Source of the DNA: Gordius sp. MW1
Taxonomy: Eukaryota > Nematomorpha > Gordioida > Gordea > Gordiidae
Assembly: GCA_964036665.1 (NCBI GenBank)
Contig: OZ038526.1
Coordinates: 12,028,001-12,092,000 of the forward strand
Length of the DNA stretch: 64,000 bases
Reading direction: 5' to 3'
The notes beneath the pieces are model-generated. The model saw nothing but the letters and a program-made list of their open reading frames with translations, ran no database searches and had not been told where the DNA came from. This document shows, one piece after another, positions 1-10,530 of the stretch. Position numbers and translations under genes: made by a program. Numbering within the stretch: position 1 is the first letter of the stretch; each line of letters begins with the position of its first letter.

Positions 1-142
1 TTTACTTCTTCAATAGGCCTAAATTATATTTAGCAAGTTATGAACATCTAATTACTAAACAGCATTGAATATAATGATATATTACGAAATTTATTTTTTT
101 CAGTTTAAATACATTATGAGTTGTTAACCTAATTGTTTTCAG

Positions 143-1219
143 GGTGTTGGTGGGCTCTATGTTGGATCCATACCAAGTTGTGCTGACGTATGTGACATAA
201 GTTACAAAGGATCCGAGCCCGCGAAAAAAAACTTTAAATGTTACGACATAATATATCGCATGGCCACAAATGCCACAGGTCGAGCTGTGATAAATCCGGC
301 ACCCGCTCAGCCCCCGAGCGATCTGTACGACGCCTACACAATGTTCGGTGAAATGCCCATCCAGCAGATCTATTACTTCTCTGAAATTTACGATTCTAAG
401 CCCATCCAAACTATCTCACGACAATCCATGGACACTTTAGCTCGTGAATTAGATAAAGGAAATTCCATAGGAACATACGGGTTATCCTGTGACAGATTTG
501 TCGAGGCCATCGTTGTCAACTTAACCCGACCCATCGACCCCGATAACCCTGCCATACTAGATTCTGAAAAAGAACCGATTAATATTGACGCCGACGCTGA
601 GAGAAATCCAAGCCTTTTGAGGAGGCTAAACGGGACGCGTGGTTTTGTCATCGGGTCGCAAAAGCTTTGGATCGAAGCCATACTCTTGGCTCATGGAGTA
701 AATCACGTTACAACGCTTGAATACGCTACAATGGTCACAAGCGATGAAAGGGTTGCCGTAGTAAAGCCACCCGACTTGGCTAAACATTTGTTAGAAATAA
801 TGCCACCACCTCAGGGTATATGGAGCCGAACTAAAAACTATTTCATCTCCAACAACGTTAAACAACAAGCCGACCCTTCTCAGCACATAGACTGGGAACC
901 GTTTGATTTTGGTTTTACGTTTTCATCCTTAGAGCATGCGGGTTTGGGTCGGTACGGGGATCCCTTAGACCCGTTTGGAGATTTGGAGGCCATGGCGCAA
1001 GCTTGGTGTATGACCCGACCCGGTGGTCTCTTTTTCATGGGATTGCCCGTGGATTTAAACAGAAGTTATTTAGTGTGGAACGCTCATCGAATATATGGAC
1101 CCAATCGTGTGGCCCAAATGGCTGCAAATTGGGAAATCATAGCTGTTGTGAGAAATCGTGAAACTCCCACTGATTACCATTTAAACACCATATATGTTTT
1201 GAGGAAACCGTTATCTTAG
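143..1219 (+). CDS. DUF268-family protein, 3' terminal exon (5' partial)
   Basis: This is the last exon of a larger gene. A good 3' splice site (pyrimidine-rich, ending ttttcag) sits at 136-142, and the frame is open from 143 to the TAG at 1217-1219. The visible product is about 358 residues. An internal ATG lies at 260, but the frame continues upstream of it without a stop to the splice site, so that ATG is probably not the start. The C-terminal half has the features I associate with DUF268 (Pfam PF03269, known from Caenorhabditis): SSLEHAGLGRYGDPLDP, then RPGGLFFMGLPV, then WNAHRIYGPNR. The last two resemble the late strands of a class I methyltransferase fold, but no enzymatic activity is established for the family and I infer none. 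Upstream exons would lie left of the window. Codon use is unbiased and the reading frame is intact, so the gene looks functional. Confidence 0.85.
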   Translation, partial: GVGGLYVGSIPSCADVCDISYKGSEPAKKNFKCYDIIYRMATNATGRAVINPAPAQPPSDLYDAYTMFGEMPIQQIYYFSEIYDSKPIQTISRQSMDTLARELDKGNSIGTYGLSCDRFVEAIVVNLTRPIDPDNPAILDSEKEPINIDADAERNPSLLRRLNGTRGFVIGSQKLWIEAILLAHGVNHVTTLEYATMVTSDERVAVVKPPDLAKHLLEIMPPPQGIWSRTKNYFISNNVKQQADPSQHIDWEPFDFGFTFSSLEHAGLGRYGDPLDPFGDLEAMAQAWCMTRPGGLFFMGLPVDLNRSYLVWNAHRIYGPNRVAQMAANWEIIAVVRNRETPTDYHLNTIYVLRKPLS

Positions 1220-1416
1220 TAATAACAACTCATTCACTATTTCGCATCAGTATGTTATATCAGGAATTGTTAAATATATATAAATGCTTTAAATTCTATT
1301 GCATATCGGTTAAACCTATAGATGTAAACAACTTCATTCTTATTTTTAATTGTTAATCTTATTGGTCTTTTATGTTATCATAGCCGTGTAATCATTTTAT
1401 TAGAAATATAATGTCA

Positions 1417-1422
1417 AATAAA
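1417..1422 (+). terminator. Possible polyadenylation signal AATAAA
   Basis: A canonical AATAAA hexamer lies about 200 nt after the stop codon of the DUF268-type gene. In such AT-rich DNA this can occur by chance, so it is only a candidate. Confidence 0.3.
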
Positions 1423-1870
1423 ATTATAGGTCAACAATGTATGCAATACTAATGGTTATAGTATGATAAAATAGAATTAATTAACATATCTAATCTAAAA
1501 TCAATATTATTGTGTTGCACCTTAGTGCCCTATTTTTATTTTATAAATATCTCTTATAGATCGCTAGCCTAAATTATATATAGCTAAACCGTTACTTATC
1601 TAATCTATCTTTAGAAATTTTTTTTTAATTAATATCTTTGTTTGGATATAATAACAATTAATAAATATTTTCTTTCATGGAACAGACATATGAGCAACTA
1701 ATATGCCGAGATCTTAAACTAAAATTATTTCTCAATTTTTTGTTATAATAGACATAAGCATTCTCCAAACATATATATTAAGTTACCCCGACACAAGGTC
1801 TTTCATTAAAGGCAATTGCCTGCTGAACCACATTTGCTAAGAATCCCCTCACCCTCATTTTTTCTCCGCA
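1423..1870. other. AT-rich intergenic DNA
   Basis: No coding signal, RNA gene or clear repeat was recognised here. The stretch separates the DUF268-type gene from the first interspersed-repeat cluster. Confidence 0.5.
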
Positions 1871-1884
1871 GGCTTTGACAATTA

Positions 1885-2790
1885 TTAATTGCTATGCAAT
1901 TTATGGGCTCGTTTTTGGTTGTCCGTCGTCCGTTGTCCGTTGTCCTTTTCCACCAAGTTATTGGCGCCAGCTTTGTGACCTGGAGGTGTCGGGTTCAAGC
2001 CAGGGAGGGGAGGAATTTTTTTTTAATTTAATTAAATTAATATTTTGTTCATGTTAATACCATGGATAATATGACTTTTTGACCGTCCGCTGGCTACTGA
2101 CCGATGAAATATATTGATTTTCTAAACATAAAACACAACTTTTATTTGCTATGCAATTTATGGTATTATTTCATTATCTATATGAATAACATAAAAACTT
2201 CTACTATTTTAAAACCAGCATGGTGTGACGGGTTATAGCGCCGGCTTGTAAACAGATGCCTTTACTGATGTGGGTTCAAATCCCGGAGAGGGCAAAATTT
2301 TTATTTATTTTTTAAATTAAATTAAGATATTGTTCCTGTTAATAACATTGATAATATGACTTTTTGATCGTCCGCTGGCTACTGACCAATGAAAAAAATG
2401 ACCGTTGGCCAAATAAATCGAACTTTTTTTTCCGTTTTGAATTGGTTAACATTGATAATTACCCTATTCCCTCCCCTACAAGGGCCTATGCCTCTACTGA
2501 TATGGGTCCCTGTGCCCCTACTAAAGGCCTATGCCTCTACTAATGTGGGTTCAAATCCCGAAGAGGGCAAAATTTTTATTTTTTTTTAAATTATATTAAT
2601 ATTTTGTTCTTGTTAATACCATTGATAATATGACGTTTTGATCGTCCGCAGGCTACTGACCAATGGAAAAAATGACCATTGGCCAAATAAATCGAATTTT
2701 TTTTTTCGTTTTTAAATTGGTTAACATTGATAATTACCCTATGCCCTCCCCAACAAGGGCCTATAACTAATTAACTAATTATTTTGCATT
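1885..2790 (+). repeat. Repeat cluster A: CCAATGG-hairpin / B-box family
   Basis: The cluster opens with ttgctatgcaatttatgg, followed by a run of 'gtccgtcgtccgttgtcc'. It then repeats a block of about 300 bp. Each block has a target-like motif (gaccgtccgctggctactga), a CCAATGaaaaaaatgaCCATTGG inverted repeat, an AT-rich spacer, 'caagggcctatgcctctac' and a tRNA B-box-like gggttcaaatcccg followed by gagggcaaaat. At least three partial blocks are visible. The same family recurs in both orientations at 6.9-10.5, 12.2-13.1, 27.2-28.8, 29.2-30.3 and 45.6-47.8 kb. No protein is encoded. I infer a tRNA-related or MITE-like non-autonomous family that tends to form local arrays. Confidence 0.7.
2213..2300 (+). 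repeat. tRNA-derived SINE-like segment
   Basis: A tRNA-like stretch reads agcatggtgtgacgggttat, then agcgccggcttgtaaac, then the B-box-like gggttcaaatcccg. The better-preserved reverse-strand relative at 45838-45897 has an A-box-like ggtatagtggttatagc. There is no matching acceptor stem, and an AT-rich tail follows, so this is a SINE head and not a tRNA gene. Confidence 0.5.
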
Positions 2791-2955
2791 TAATACCCAC
2801 CTATAGGCATTCTCGCCCCTTCCCACCTTTCTCGCCCATAAATTGCATAGCAAATATGCTACGTTTATACGCTTCCCTTGCCCCCTTCCCTTCCCCTACT
2901 CCCATTCCCCTATTCCCCTTCCCACGAGGGCCGAAGGCCCGAGTTTATAATATGC
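2785..2955 (-). repeat. CUUCGG-hairpin repeat, copy 1
   Basis: On the minus strand this copy starts with ctcgggccttcggccctcg, a GGGC-CUUCGG-GCCC hairpin with a UUCG-type tetraloop. A GA-rich tract, cgtttatac, 'agcatatttgctatgc', 'aatttatgggcgagaaagg' and a taggtgggtatt segment follow. The same order of blocks is found at 8578-8770, 10036-10215, 30285-30450 and 45420-45625. Confidence 0.65.
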
Positions 2956-3385
2956 ATTATTATAATAACAATTAGTTGCCCTAAATTGGGACCAATTAAG
3001 GTATACCAGGTATAATGGAATAGCCGCCATGACTTATGCTTATTTGGGCGATATCGATAAACCAATTAGCTAATACACATATATAACTTTGGCTTTGATT
3101 CTTTTGTTGTCCTCCAATATTTTCTCATTCATAGTAATATTTTTAAGCAATTATTAAGGAGGTATAATTCAAATGCTAACAAACATTTTCTAAATATACA
3201 TTTATGGTAAAGGAACGAGATAAATTTCATATAACCCCCATTAAATATGGTGTTCCTTTTTAACGATACAACTTTAAGTTCAAGAGTAAGTCACAGGTAT
3301 CCATTGTGTCAATAATAAATTTTTTAAAAATATCATATCTTAAGTAATATCTTACTTATTTATGGAATCAAAACCTTTTTTCTTT
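2956..3385. other. AT-rich intergenic DNA
   Basis: No gene or recognisable repeat is visible in this stretch. Confidence 0.4.
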
Positions 3386-3404
3386 ACCTCCCCTGTTCGA
3401 AAAA

Positions 3405-3475
3405 AACGGCTCAGTGGATTAAACGTCTGACATAGCTTCAATAAAAAATACTAGGTTCGATTCCCGCACGTATCT
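3405..3475 (+). repeat. tRNA-like SINE head
   Basis: An A-box-like cggctcagtggattaaacg is followed about 35 nt later by a near-perfect B box (aggttcgattcccgc). The intervening region does not form a good anticodon arm and the acceptor stem does not pair. I call it a tRNA-derived SINE fragment and not a tRNA gene. The Foldback-like element at 3511 is inserted just downstream. Confidence 0.45.
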
Positions 3476-3500
3476 CGTGTTAATTAAACTGCGAGGTAGA

Positions 3501-3510
3501 TAGAGATGAG
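3501..3510. repeat. Left target-site duplication of Foldback-like element
   Basis: The 10-mer tagagatgag is repeated exactly at 5248-5257, immediately beyond the other end of the element. Uninterrupted relatives of the target (gagatagagatgaggggtgg, then ggcacctctt) occur at 48000-48095, which supports the insertion boundary. Confidence 0.7.
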
Positions 3511-3616
3511 TAGTGGTGGGAAAACGCTTAGCACTAGCGCGCTTAGCACCTCCCCGCTGATGGGAATAGCCTATTAAATACGCTATGTCTACTAGCACAT
3601 AGTCACTTTAAGTGCT

Positions 3617-3870
3617 ATAAGCTATAGGAGATGGGAGGTTTGAGGTGCTAGAGCTATGGGAGATGGGAGGTTTGAGGTGCTATGAGCTATAGGAGATGGG
3701 AGGTTTGAGGCGCTATGTGCTATAGGAGATGGGAGTTTGAGGTGCTATGTGCTATAGGAGATGGGAGTTTGAGGTGCTATGTGCTATAGGAGATGGGAGG
3801 TTTGAGGTGCTATGTGCTATAGGAGATGGGAGTTTGAGGTGCTATGTGCTATAGCCGATTGCACTTAAAT
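3617..3870 (+). repeat. Left-arm tandem array of Foldback-like element
   Basis: Seven units of 32-33 bp have the core gctataggagatgggaggtt followed by tgaggtgctatgt. Units differ by a 1-nt g/gg change and a few substitutions. There are no unique spacers between units. Confidence 0.85.
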
Positions 3871-3902
3871 GCGCTACTCCTATAGCACCGGCGCTAACAC
3901 TG

Positions 3903-4376
3903 GGAATAATTTTTTTAATTGTTTATTTTGTTTTTATTAAATATTAAAATACATCTGAATATAATTTTTTTGCCCTATCTTACCATCTAACTACGACTTA
4001 TCTTAATATAAATTTAATTAAATGTATGACTTTAATTTTATTTTGCATTGCTTCTACATTTATTTTATCAATAAGTCGCCCCCCCCCCCTCTGAATGACG
4101 GAAAAAAAATTTTCCAATGTAAAAACCCCTTACAAATTAATAATTTTTTTAATTGTTTATTTTGTTTTTATTAAATATTAAAATACATCTGAATATAATT
4201 TTTTTGCCCTATCTTACCATCTAACTACGACTTATTTTAATATAAATTTAATTAAATGTATGACTTTAATTTTATTTTGCATTGCTTCTACATTTATTTT
4301 ATCAATAAGTCGCCCCCCCCCCCTCTGAATGACGGAAAAAAAATTTTCCAATGTAAAAAAACCCTTACAAATGAAT
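3903..4376 (+). repeat. Direct duplication of about 235 bp in the Foldback-like core
   Basis: The segment beginning aataatttttttaattgttt at about 3904 is repeated almost exactly from about 4138. It includes the landmarks ccatctaactacgacttat, a C10 run and tctgaatgacggaaaaaaa. The C-run plus 'gaatgacgg' resembles the G-run TIR family described at 39343. Confidence 0.75.
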
Positions 4377-4579
4377 AATTTTTTTTTATTTAGCCCCTCC
4401 CTAATTCAACTTTTATTTTAACCGTTTGCCCCCCCCCCCCCCCCTTAATTTAAAACCTAGTTATGAGGGTAGGGCATAACTAGGTTTTGAATTAACCCCC
4501 CCCCCCCCCCCCCCCCCCCTCCCCGATTGAAAAAGAGTATTTTTTAAATATTAAACATTTTGTTTAAAATTAATAATTT

Positions 4580-4755
4580 AGATTTTTTTAAAAAAATACT
4601 TAGCATTTTAATAAAAAAAACTTAGCATATCAAAATAAAAACTTAGCAATTTAATAATAAAAACTTAGCATTCAAAAATAAAATACTTAGCTGATCCTTT
4701 AAAATACTTAGCATCAATTACTTAGCAATTTGTAATTATTTACTTAGCAGTTAAA
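4580..4755 (+). repeat. AT-rich 'acttagca' spaced repeats
   Basis: The octamer acttagca (or cttagca) recurs about eight times at irregular spacings of about 16-27 bp, separated by A/T-rich spacer. It lies inside the Foldback-like core. The function is unknown; it could be a protein-binding array or merely decayed satellite. Confidence 0.6.
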
Positions 4756-4904
4756 TAACACCTTTTTTAATTTTGTTTTTTCGAACAATATATTTTTAAT
4801 GGAAAATTGTTTATTAGATTACACACGAGTTCATATTATACTCTATTGTTTTCATTGAAATTATTCCCAGTGTTAGCGCCGGTGCTATAGGAGTAGCGCA
4901 TTTA

Positions 4905-5205
4905 AGTGCTATCGGCTATAGCACATAGCACCTCAAACTCCCATCTCCTATAGCACATAGCACCTCAAACCTCCCATCTTCTATAACACATAGCACCTCA
5001 AACTCCCATCTCCTATAGCACATAGCACCTCAAACTCCCATCTCCTATAGCACATAGCACCTCATACCTCCCATCTCCTATAGCACATAGCACCTCAAAC
5101 TCCCATCTCCTATAGCTTATAGCACCTCAAACCTCCCATCTCCTATAGCTTATAGCACCTCAAACCTCCCATCTCCTATAGCTTATAGCACTTAAAGTGA
5201 CTATG
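4905..5205 (-). repeat. Right-arm tandem array of Foldback-like element
   Basis: Eight units of 32-33 bp are the reverse complement of the left-arm unit (core acctcaaacctcccatctcc). Unit number differs from the left arm (eight against seven), as expected if tandem units expand and contract independently. Confidence 0.85.
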
Positions 5206-5257
5206 TGCTATAGCTTTAGCTCCTTAAAAACGCTATTTCCTCATCACTAGAGATGAG

Positions 5258-6880
5258 GTAGGCACCTCTTATGCATTAATTTAAAAAATCGATAAAAAAT
5301 TCCCCTCCTTTTCTATACTGTTGGTGCAAGACATTCGGTGCCATTCGGTGCGTGACACGAACAAATCAAAAGCGAGCCCATAAATTGCATAGCAATTAAA
5401 ATTGGCCTCCCCGGGTATCGAACCTACTTCCAAGCGGTTTCAGTGGTAAACACGACGAGAAGCGTGACAAGACATTCGGTGCAAGACATTCGGTGAGTGA
5501 CAAGACGTCGGAAAATAGAAAGTGAGCCCATAAATTGCATATTGAATTTAGAGGGGAGTGCCCTCCGCCCTTGGCTAAGCCCATTAGGCTAATCCTAGTA
5601 TAATTCAATTTGCTGACTTTTTACATTTTTTAATAAGACTCTTAAATAATTTGGATTTAAGGGCCCTCTAGAGTATTTAAGTGAATTTGGAAAATTTTAA
5701 ATCACGAAAAGAAACGAGTTTAGGTAATTTTAACTATCCTTGATTATGTGTAGAGAAAATTAAATTTAATAAAAACGGGGGAAAATATTTTCGTCTTCCT
5801 GGAATTAATAATTTTATAAACCAAAAAATTATTAAACGAATCACATAATGTTTTATATTTTATTAAGTGGGTGGATCAAGGAGGGGCGGCTGCCCCCTAT
5901 AAATCCAAAAACTCTTTGAAGTTTTAAATTATCAAAAGATGTTATTTTACCTGTCTCATAATCATTTTTGCCCCCCCCCCTCAAATTTCTATGCTGGCTA
6001 GGCCCATTTTATATATGATAGATTATTTGCATTGTTGCATTTTACAGTAACCTTGTATGACGTCATGAAGTAGGGATAATTTTGGGGGTCATACTAATGG
6101 TGGTCGTAATTTATAAACACCTGATCAAATAAAAAATAGTATACTAATTTACTGATTAAAGTTAAAGTATTATGCTTTCAAAATTTGAAGATTTTACATT
6201 ATAGAAAGTTAGGAGGAAAAAACAAATAAATACTGTGCCTGCGTGTGTCGTGGTGGCACTGACTAATTTTTATTTCTAAATTGTTGAAGTTTAGATCACA
6301 ATACAAGATAGCGGGGGGAATATCAATAATGCCAAGTCAGCGGTGGGCGGATAAGAGGGTAAGATAGGGGTAGGGTAATAAAATGTAGTTTAACCTTGGC
6401 ATATAAAATAGGGAGGGGGGGGGGGGGGGAGGGTATCTTTTGATTAGAATTATCGATTTTAAGAATTGACTTTTCCCATTGATTTCCCTCTCTGCTAGAA
6501 TTATTATATTAGAAAGGAAAAAACCAATAAATACTGTGCCTGTGATGACACGATTGGAAGTAAACTAATAATGTCATATCGGCAAAATAAATAATATTAA
6601 GCTTTAGAATGAATAAAAAAAGGTGTATTAATAAAGAGGACTGATATAATAAAGCTTAGTAAAGGCTAGCTAAAACCATTAAGATATTTAAAAATAACTG
6701 TTTTTATAAGATTAAATCTCTCAATCATTAAGTTTTAAACATCTTGTTTCCAAAGGGTTGCAAATACAAAATTTAAACCCGAACCAGGAGCGAATTTATC
6801 ACTTTTGCCCCACGCAGGAAAAATTATTCCAAAATATATATCTAAATAAGGGGGAAAGAGGGGGGGGGGGGGGGGTAAAT
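5258..6880. other. AT-rich intergenic DNA with short repeats and homopolymer runs
   Basis: No gene is seen. At 5320-5510 the phrase gacattcggtg recurs in a short irregular array, also found at 12785-12850 and 17380-17410. C and G runs of 9-16 nt occur near 5970, 6415 and 6860. A 'gctggctaggcccat' at about 5992 resembles the end of the G-run TIR family. Confidence 0.5.
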
Positions 6881-8577
6881 TTTATGTCAAAGTTCGATTA
6901 AGCCAATGGTGATTTTTTTCATTGGTCAGTAGCCAGCGGACGGTTAAAAATTCATATTATTAAGGGTATTAACAAGAACAATATATTAATTTAATTTAAA
7001 AAAAATAAAAATTTTGCCCTCTCCGAGAGGCATAGGCCCTTCTAGGGGAGGGCACAGGGTAATTATCAATATTAACCTAATATAACTATTCAAAAACATT
7101 TATACTTTGGCCAATGGTAATTTTTTTCATTAATCAGTAGCCAGCGGAAGGTCAAAAAGTCATATTATCAATGGTATTAACAAGAACAATATATTAATTT
7201 AATTTAAAAAAATTAAAATTTTGCCCTCTCCGGGATTCGGAACAGCAATTAAGAATTTGCCCTCGCCGGGATTCGAACCCACATCATTAGAGGCATAGGC
7301 TTTTGTAGGGGCACAGGGACCCATATCAGTAGAGGCATAGGCCCTTGTAGTGGAGGGCATAGGGTAATTATCAATGTTAACCTAATATACCAATTCAAAA
7401 ACGGGAAAAAATTAATTTATTTGGCCAATGGTCATTTTTTTATTGGTCTGGAGCCAGCGGACGGCCAAAAAGTCATATTATCAATTATATTATATTATAA
7501 AAAACAATATATTAATTTAAAAAAAAACGAAAAAAATTTCGAATCACAATTTGGCCAATGGTCATTTTTTCATTAATCTGTAGCCAGCGGACGGCCAAAA
7601 AGTCATATTATCAATGGTATTAACAAGAACAATATATTAATTTAATTTAAAAAAAATAAAAATTTTGCCCTCTCCGGGATTCGAACCCACATTAATAGAG
7701 GCATAGGCTTTTGTAGGGGGGGGGAAGCACAGGGACCCATATTAGTAGAGGCATAGGCCCTTTTAATGGAGGGCACAGGATAATTATCAATGTTAACCTA
7801 ATATTCCAATTCAAAAACGAAAATAGAATTTGATATAGAATTTAGCCAATGGTCATTTTTTTCAATGGTCAGTAGCCAGAACACGATAAAAAGTCATATT
7901 ATCAATGGTATTAACAAGAACAAAATATTAATTTAATTTAAAAAAAAAATAAAAAATTTTGTCCTCTCCGGGTGTCGAACCAGCAATCCAGAACGTTCGC
8001 CGGGGTTCGAACCCACATTAGTAGAGGCATAGGCTTTTGTAGGAGGGGGGGGGGGGCACAGGGACCCATATCAGTAGAGGCAAGGGCCGGCCAAAAAGTC
8101 ATATTATCAATGGTATTATCTATTATCAAAAACAATATATTAATTTAAAAAAATGAAAAAAAATTCACAATTTGGCCAATGGTCATTTTTTTCATTAATC
8201 AGTAGCCAGCGGACGGCCAAAAAGTCATATTATCAATGGTATTAACAAGAAAAATATATTAATTTAATTTAAAAAAAAATAAAACTTTGCCCTCTCCGGG
8301 TTCGAACTCAGATTAATAGAGGTATAGGCTTTTGTAGGGGGGGGGGGCACAGGGACCCATATTAGACAGGGCACAGGGTAATTATCCATGTTACTAATTT
8401 TATTGATTCGAGCTCCATAAAAATCGATAAAATGAATGAAGGAAGGACAACGGACGGACGGATGGACACCAAAAAGCGAGCTTATAAATTGCATAGCAAT
8501 TAATAACTTTGAATATAATATATTATTGAAGTTTCCCATCTATTTCCCCTTGATTTCTATTATCAATTACAATTATA

Positions 8578-8770
8578 TAAACTCGGGCCTTCGGCCATCG
8601 TGGGAAGGGGGAGGGGGGAAGGAAAGAATGGAAGGGAAGAGGGGAAGGGAAGGGCAAACTCTTCTATAATCTGTATAAAAGTAGCATATTTGCTATGCAA
8701 TTTATGGGCGAGAAAGGTCGGAAGGGGCGAGAATGCCTATAGGGGGGTATTAAATGCAAAATAATTAGTT
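8578..8770 (+). repeat. CUUCGG-hairpin repeat, copy 2
   Basis: Block order is as in copy 1: actcgggccttcggccatcg, a GA-rich tract, ctgtataaaagtagcatat, tttgctatgcaatttatggg, cgagaaaggtcggaagggg. One stem base differs from the other copies (ccat instead of ccct). Confidence 0.65.
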
Positions 8771-10035
8771 AATGATTTATACAAATATTTTGCACTCTCC
8801 GGGATTCGAACCCACATTAATAGAGGCATAGACTTTTGTAGGGGCACAGGAAACCATATAAGTAGAGATATAAGCCCTTATAGGAGGGGCATAGGGTAAT
8901 TATCGATGTTAACCAATTCAAAAGTGAAAATTAAAATTTCGATCACAATTGGCTAATGGTCATTTTTTTCATTGCTATGTAGCAATTATCAGAATTTAAA
9001 AATTACGTTTTTAATTTTATCATAAATTACCAATTAATGTAGTTTGAAAAAAATATATACCTACAAAAACACAGGTATTGTAAGGATATCTCAAAAAATT
9101 TACAAGTGCTAAATTAAAACCTTTTCAACCACATTTTGGCCAAAGGTCATTTTTTTGCATTGGTCAGCAGACAGCGGACAGTCTATAAATACATAAGAGT
9201 CAAAAAAAAAACGAAAAAAAAACTTCCACATTTTGGCCAATGGTCATTTTTTGATTGGTCAGCAGCCAGGACACGGTAAAAGTGGATATAAATTCATAAG
9301 AGTCAATAAGAACGAAAATAAATTTTCGATTCATATTTTGGCTAGTGGTCATTTTTTTCCATTGGTCAGCAGCCAACGGACGGACAAAAAGCCATATTAT
9401 CAATGGTATTAACAAGAACAATCATAATAGTCAAAAAAAAACGAAAAAAATAATCGCGATTCACATTTTGGCCAATGGTCATCATTCCATTGGTCAGCAG
9501 CCAGCGGAAGGCCAAAAAGTCTTATTATCAATGGTATTAACAAGAAAAATATATTAATTTAAACAAAAAAAATAAAAAAATAAATTTGGCCTCTCGAGGA
9601 TTCGAACCCACATCAGGAGAGGCATAGGCTTTTGTAGGGGGGGGGCACAGGGATCCATATCAGTAGAGGCATAGGCTCCGCTAGGGGAGGGCATAGGGTA
9701 ATTGTCATTGTTAGCCAAAAAAAAACGAAAAAAATAATTTCGATTCACATTTTGGCCAATGGTCATTTTTTTCCATCGGTAAGCAGCCAGCGGACGGCCA
9801 AAAAGTCATAATAGCAATGGTAGCAACAGGAACAATCATAATAGTCAAAAAAAACAAAAAAAAATTTTGATTCACATTTTGGCTAATTGTCATTTTTTCC
9901 ATTGGCCAGCACCCAACGGAGGGCCAAAAAGTCTTATTATCAATGGTATTAACAAGAACAAGCATAAGAGTCAAATAAAAACCGAGATTCGAACCCAAAA
10001 ACTAGTTAAATTAATAATAGCAATCCATATATATA

Positions 10036-10215
10036 AAACTCGGGCCTTCGGCCCTCCTGGGAAGGGGAAGGGGGGAATGGGAGTAGGGGAAGGGAAGGGG
10101 GGAAGGGAAGGGGGAACTCTTCTATACTCCGTATAAACGTAGCATATTTGCTATGCAATTTATGGGCGAGAAAGGTAGGAAGGGGCGAGAGGGGGGTATT
10201 AAATGTAAAATAATT
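10036..10215 (+). repeat. CUUCGG-hairpin repeat, copy 3
   Basis: The same block order starts at actcgggccttcggccctcc, with gggg/aagggg purine stretches and the conserved tatttgctatgcaatttatg segment. It is embedded in repeat cluster B. Confidence 0.65.
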
Positions 10216-10530
10216 AGTTATAGGCCCTTGTAGGGGAGAGCATAGGGCAATTATCAATGTTAACCAATTCAAAAACGAAAAAAAATTTCGATTTATTTGG
10301 CCAATGGTCATTTTTTCCATTGGTCAGTAGCCTGCGGACGATCAAAAAGTCATATTATCAATGTTATTAACAAGAACAAAATAATAATTTAAGAGGGCAT
10401 AGGGCAATTATCAATGTTAACCAATTCAAAAACGAAAAAAAAATTGGATTTATTTGGCCAATGGTCATTTTTTCCATTGGTCAGTAGCCTGCGGACGATC
10501 AACCTCCATCTTGAGGAGAGCAATTGGTGT

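Larger units (their letters stand above)
3511..5247. mobile_element. Foldback-like (FB/MULE-type) transposon, non-autonomous
   Basis: Two long arms in inverted orientation flank an AT-rich core. The left arm (about 3511-3890) runs from gtggtgggaaaacgc through a conserved cacatagtcactttaagtgc block into tandem units. The right arm (about 4870-5247) is the reverse complement of the same order. Both arms are built of 32-33-bp tandem repeats, the hallmark of Drosophila Foldback elements, and a 10-bp target duplication fits the 9-11 bp of MULE-type transposases. The core holds a direct duplication and AT-rich 'acttagca' repeats but no transposase, so the element must rely on an enzyme encoded elsewhere. 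Family assignment rests on structure alone. Confidence 0.75.
6890..10530 (-). repeat. Repeat cluster B: large array of the CCAATGG / B-box family
   Basis: This is the longest array of the family. The unit here reads mostly on the minus strand: ggccaatggtcattttttt, then 'cattggtcagtagccagcg', then gacggccaaaaagtcatat, an AT spacer, gggattcgaacccacatta (a reverse-complement B box), 'gaggcataggcttttgtagg', and gggcacagggacccatatc. About a dozen full or partial units follow one another, some reduced to the hairpin part (9130-9560, 9720-9990). Two CUUCGG-hairpin elements (8578, 10036) are interleaved. Apparent reading frames across the array translate the repeat itself and have no recognisable domain. 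Confidence 0.75.

Noticed and set aside
3405-3475. Possible tRNA gene
   Set aside because: A and B boxes are present but acceptor and anticodon stems do not pair; it fits a tRNA-derived SINE head.
3617-5205. Two arrays of short regular repeats that could suggest CRISPR
   Set aside because: Units are contiguous 32-33-bp tandem copies with no unique spacers, occur as an inverted pair, and the genome is eukaryotic.
9711-10320. Overlapping frames of 90-105 codons on both strands
   Set aside because: They translate the CCAATGG/B-box repeats; peptides such as 'FWPSAGCLPMEK' recur wherever the repeat occurs and resemble no protein.
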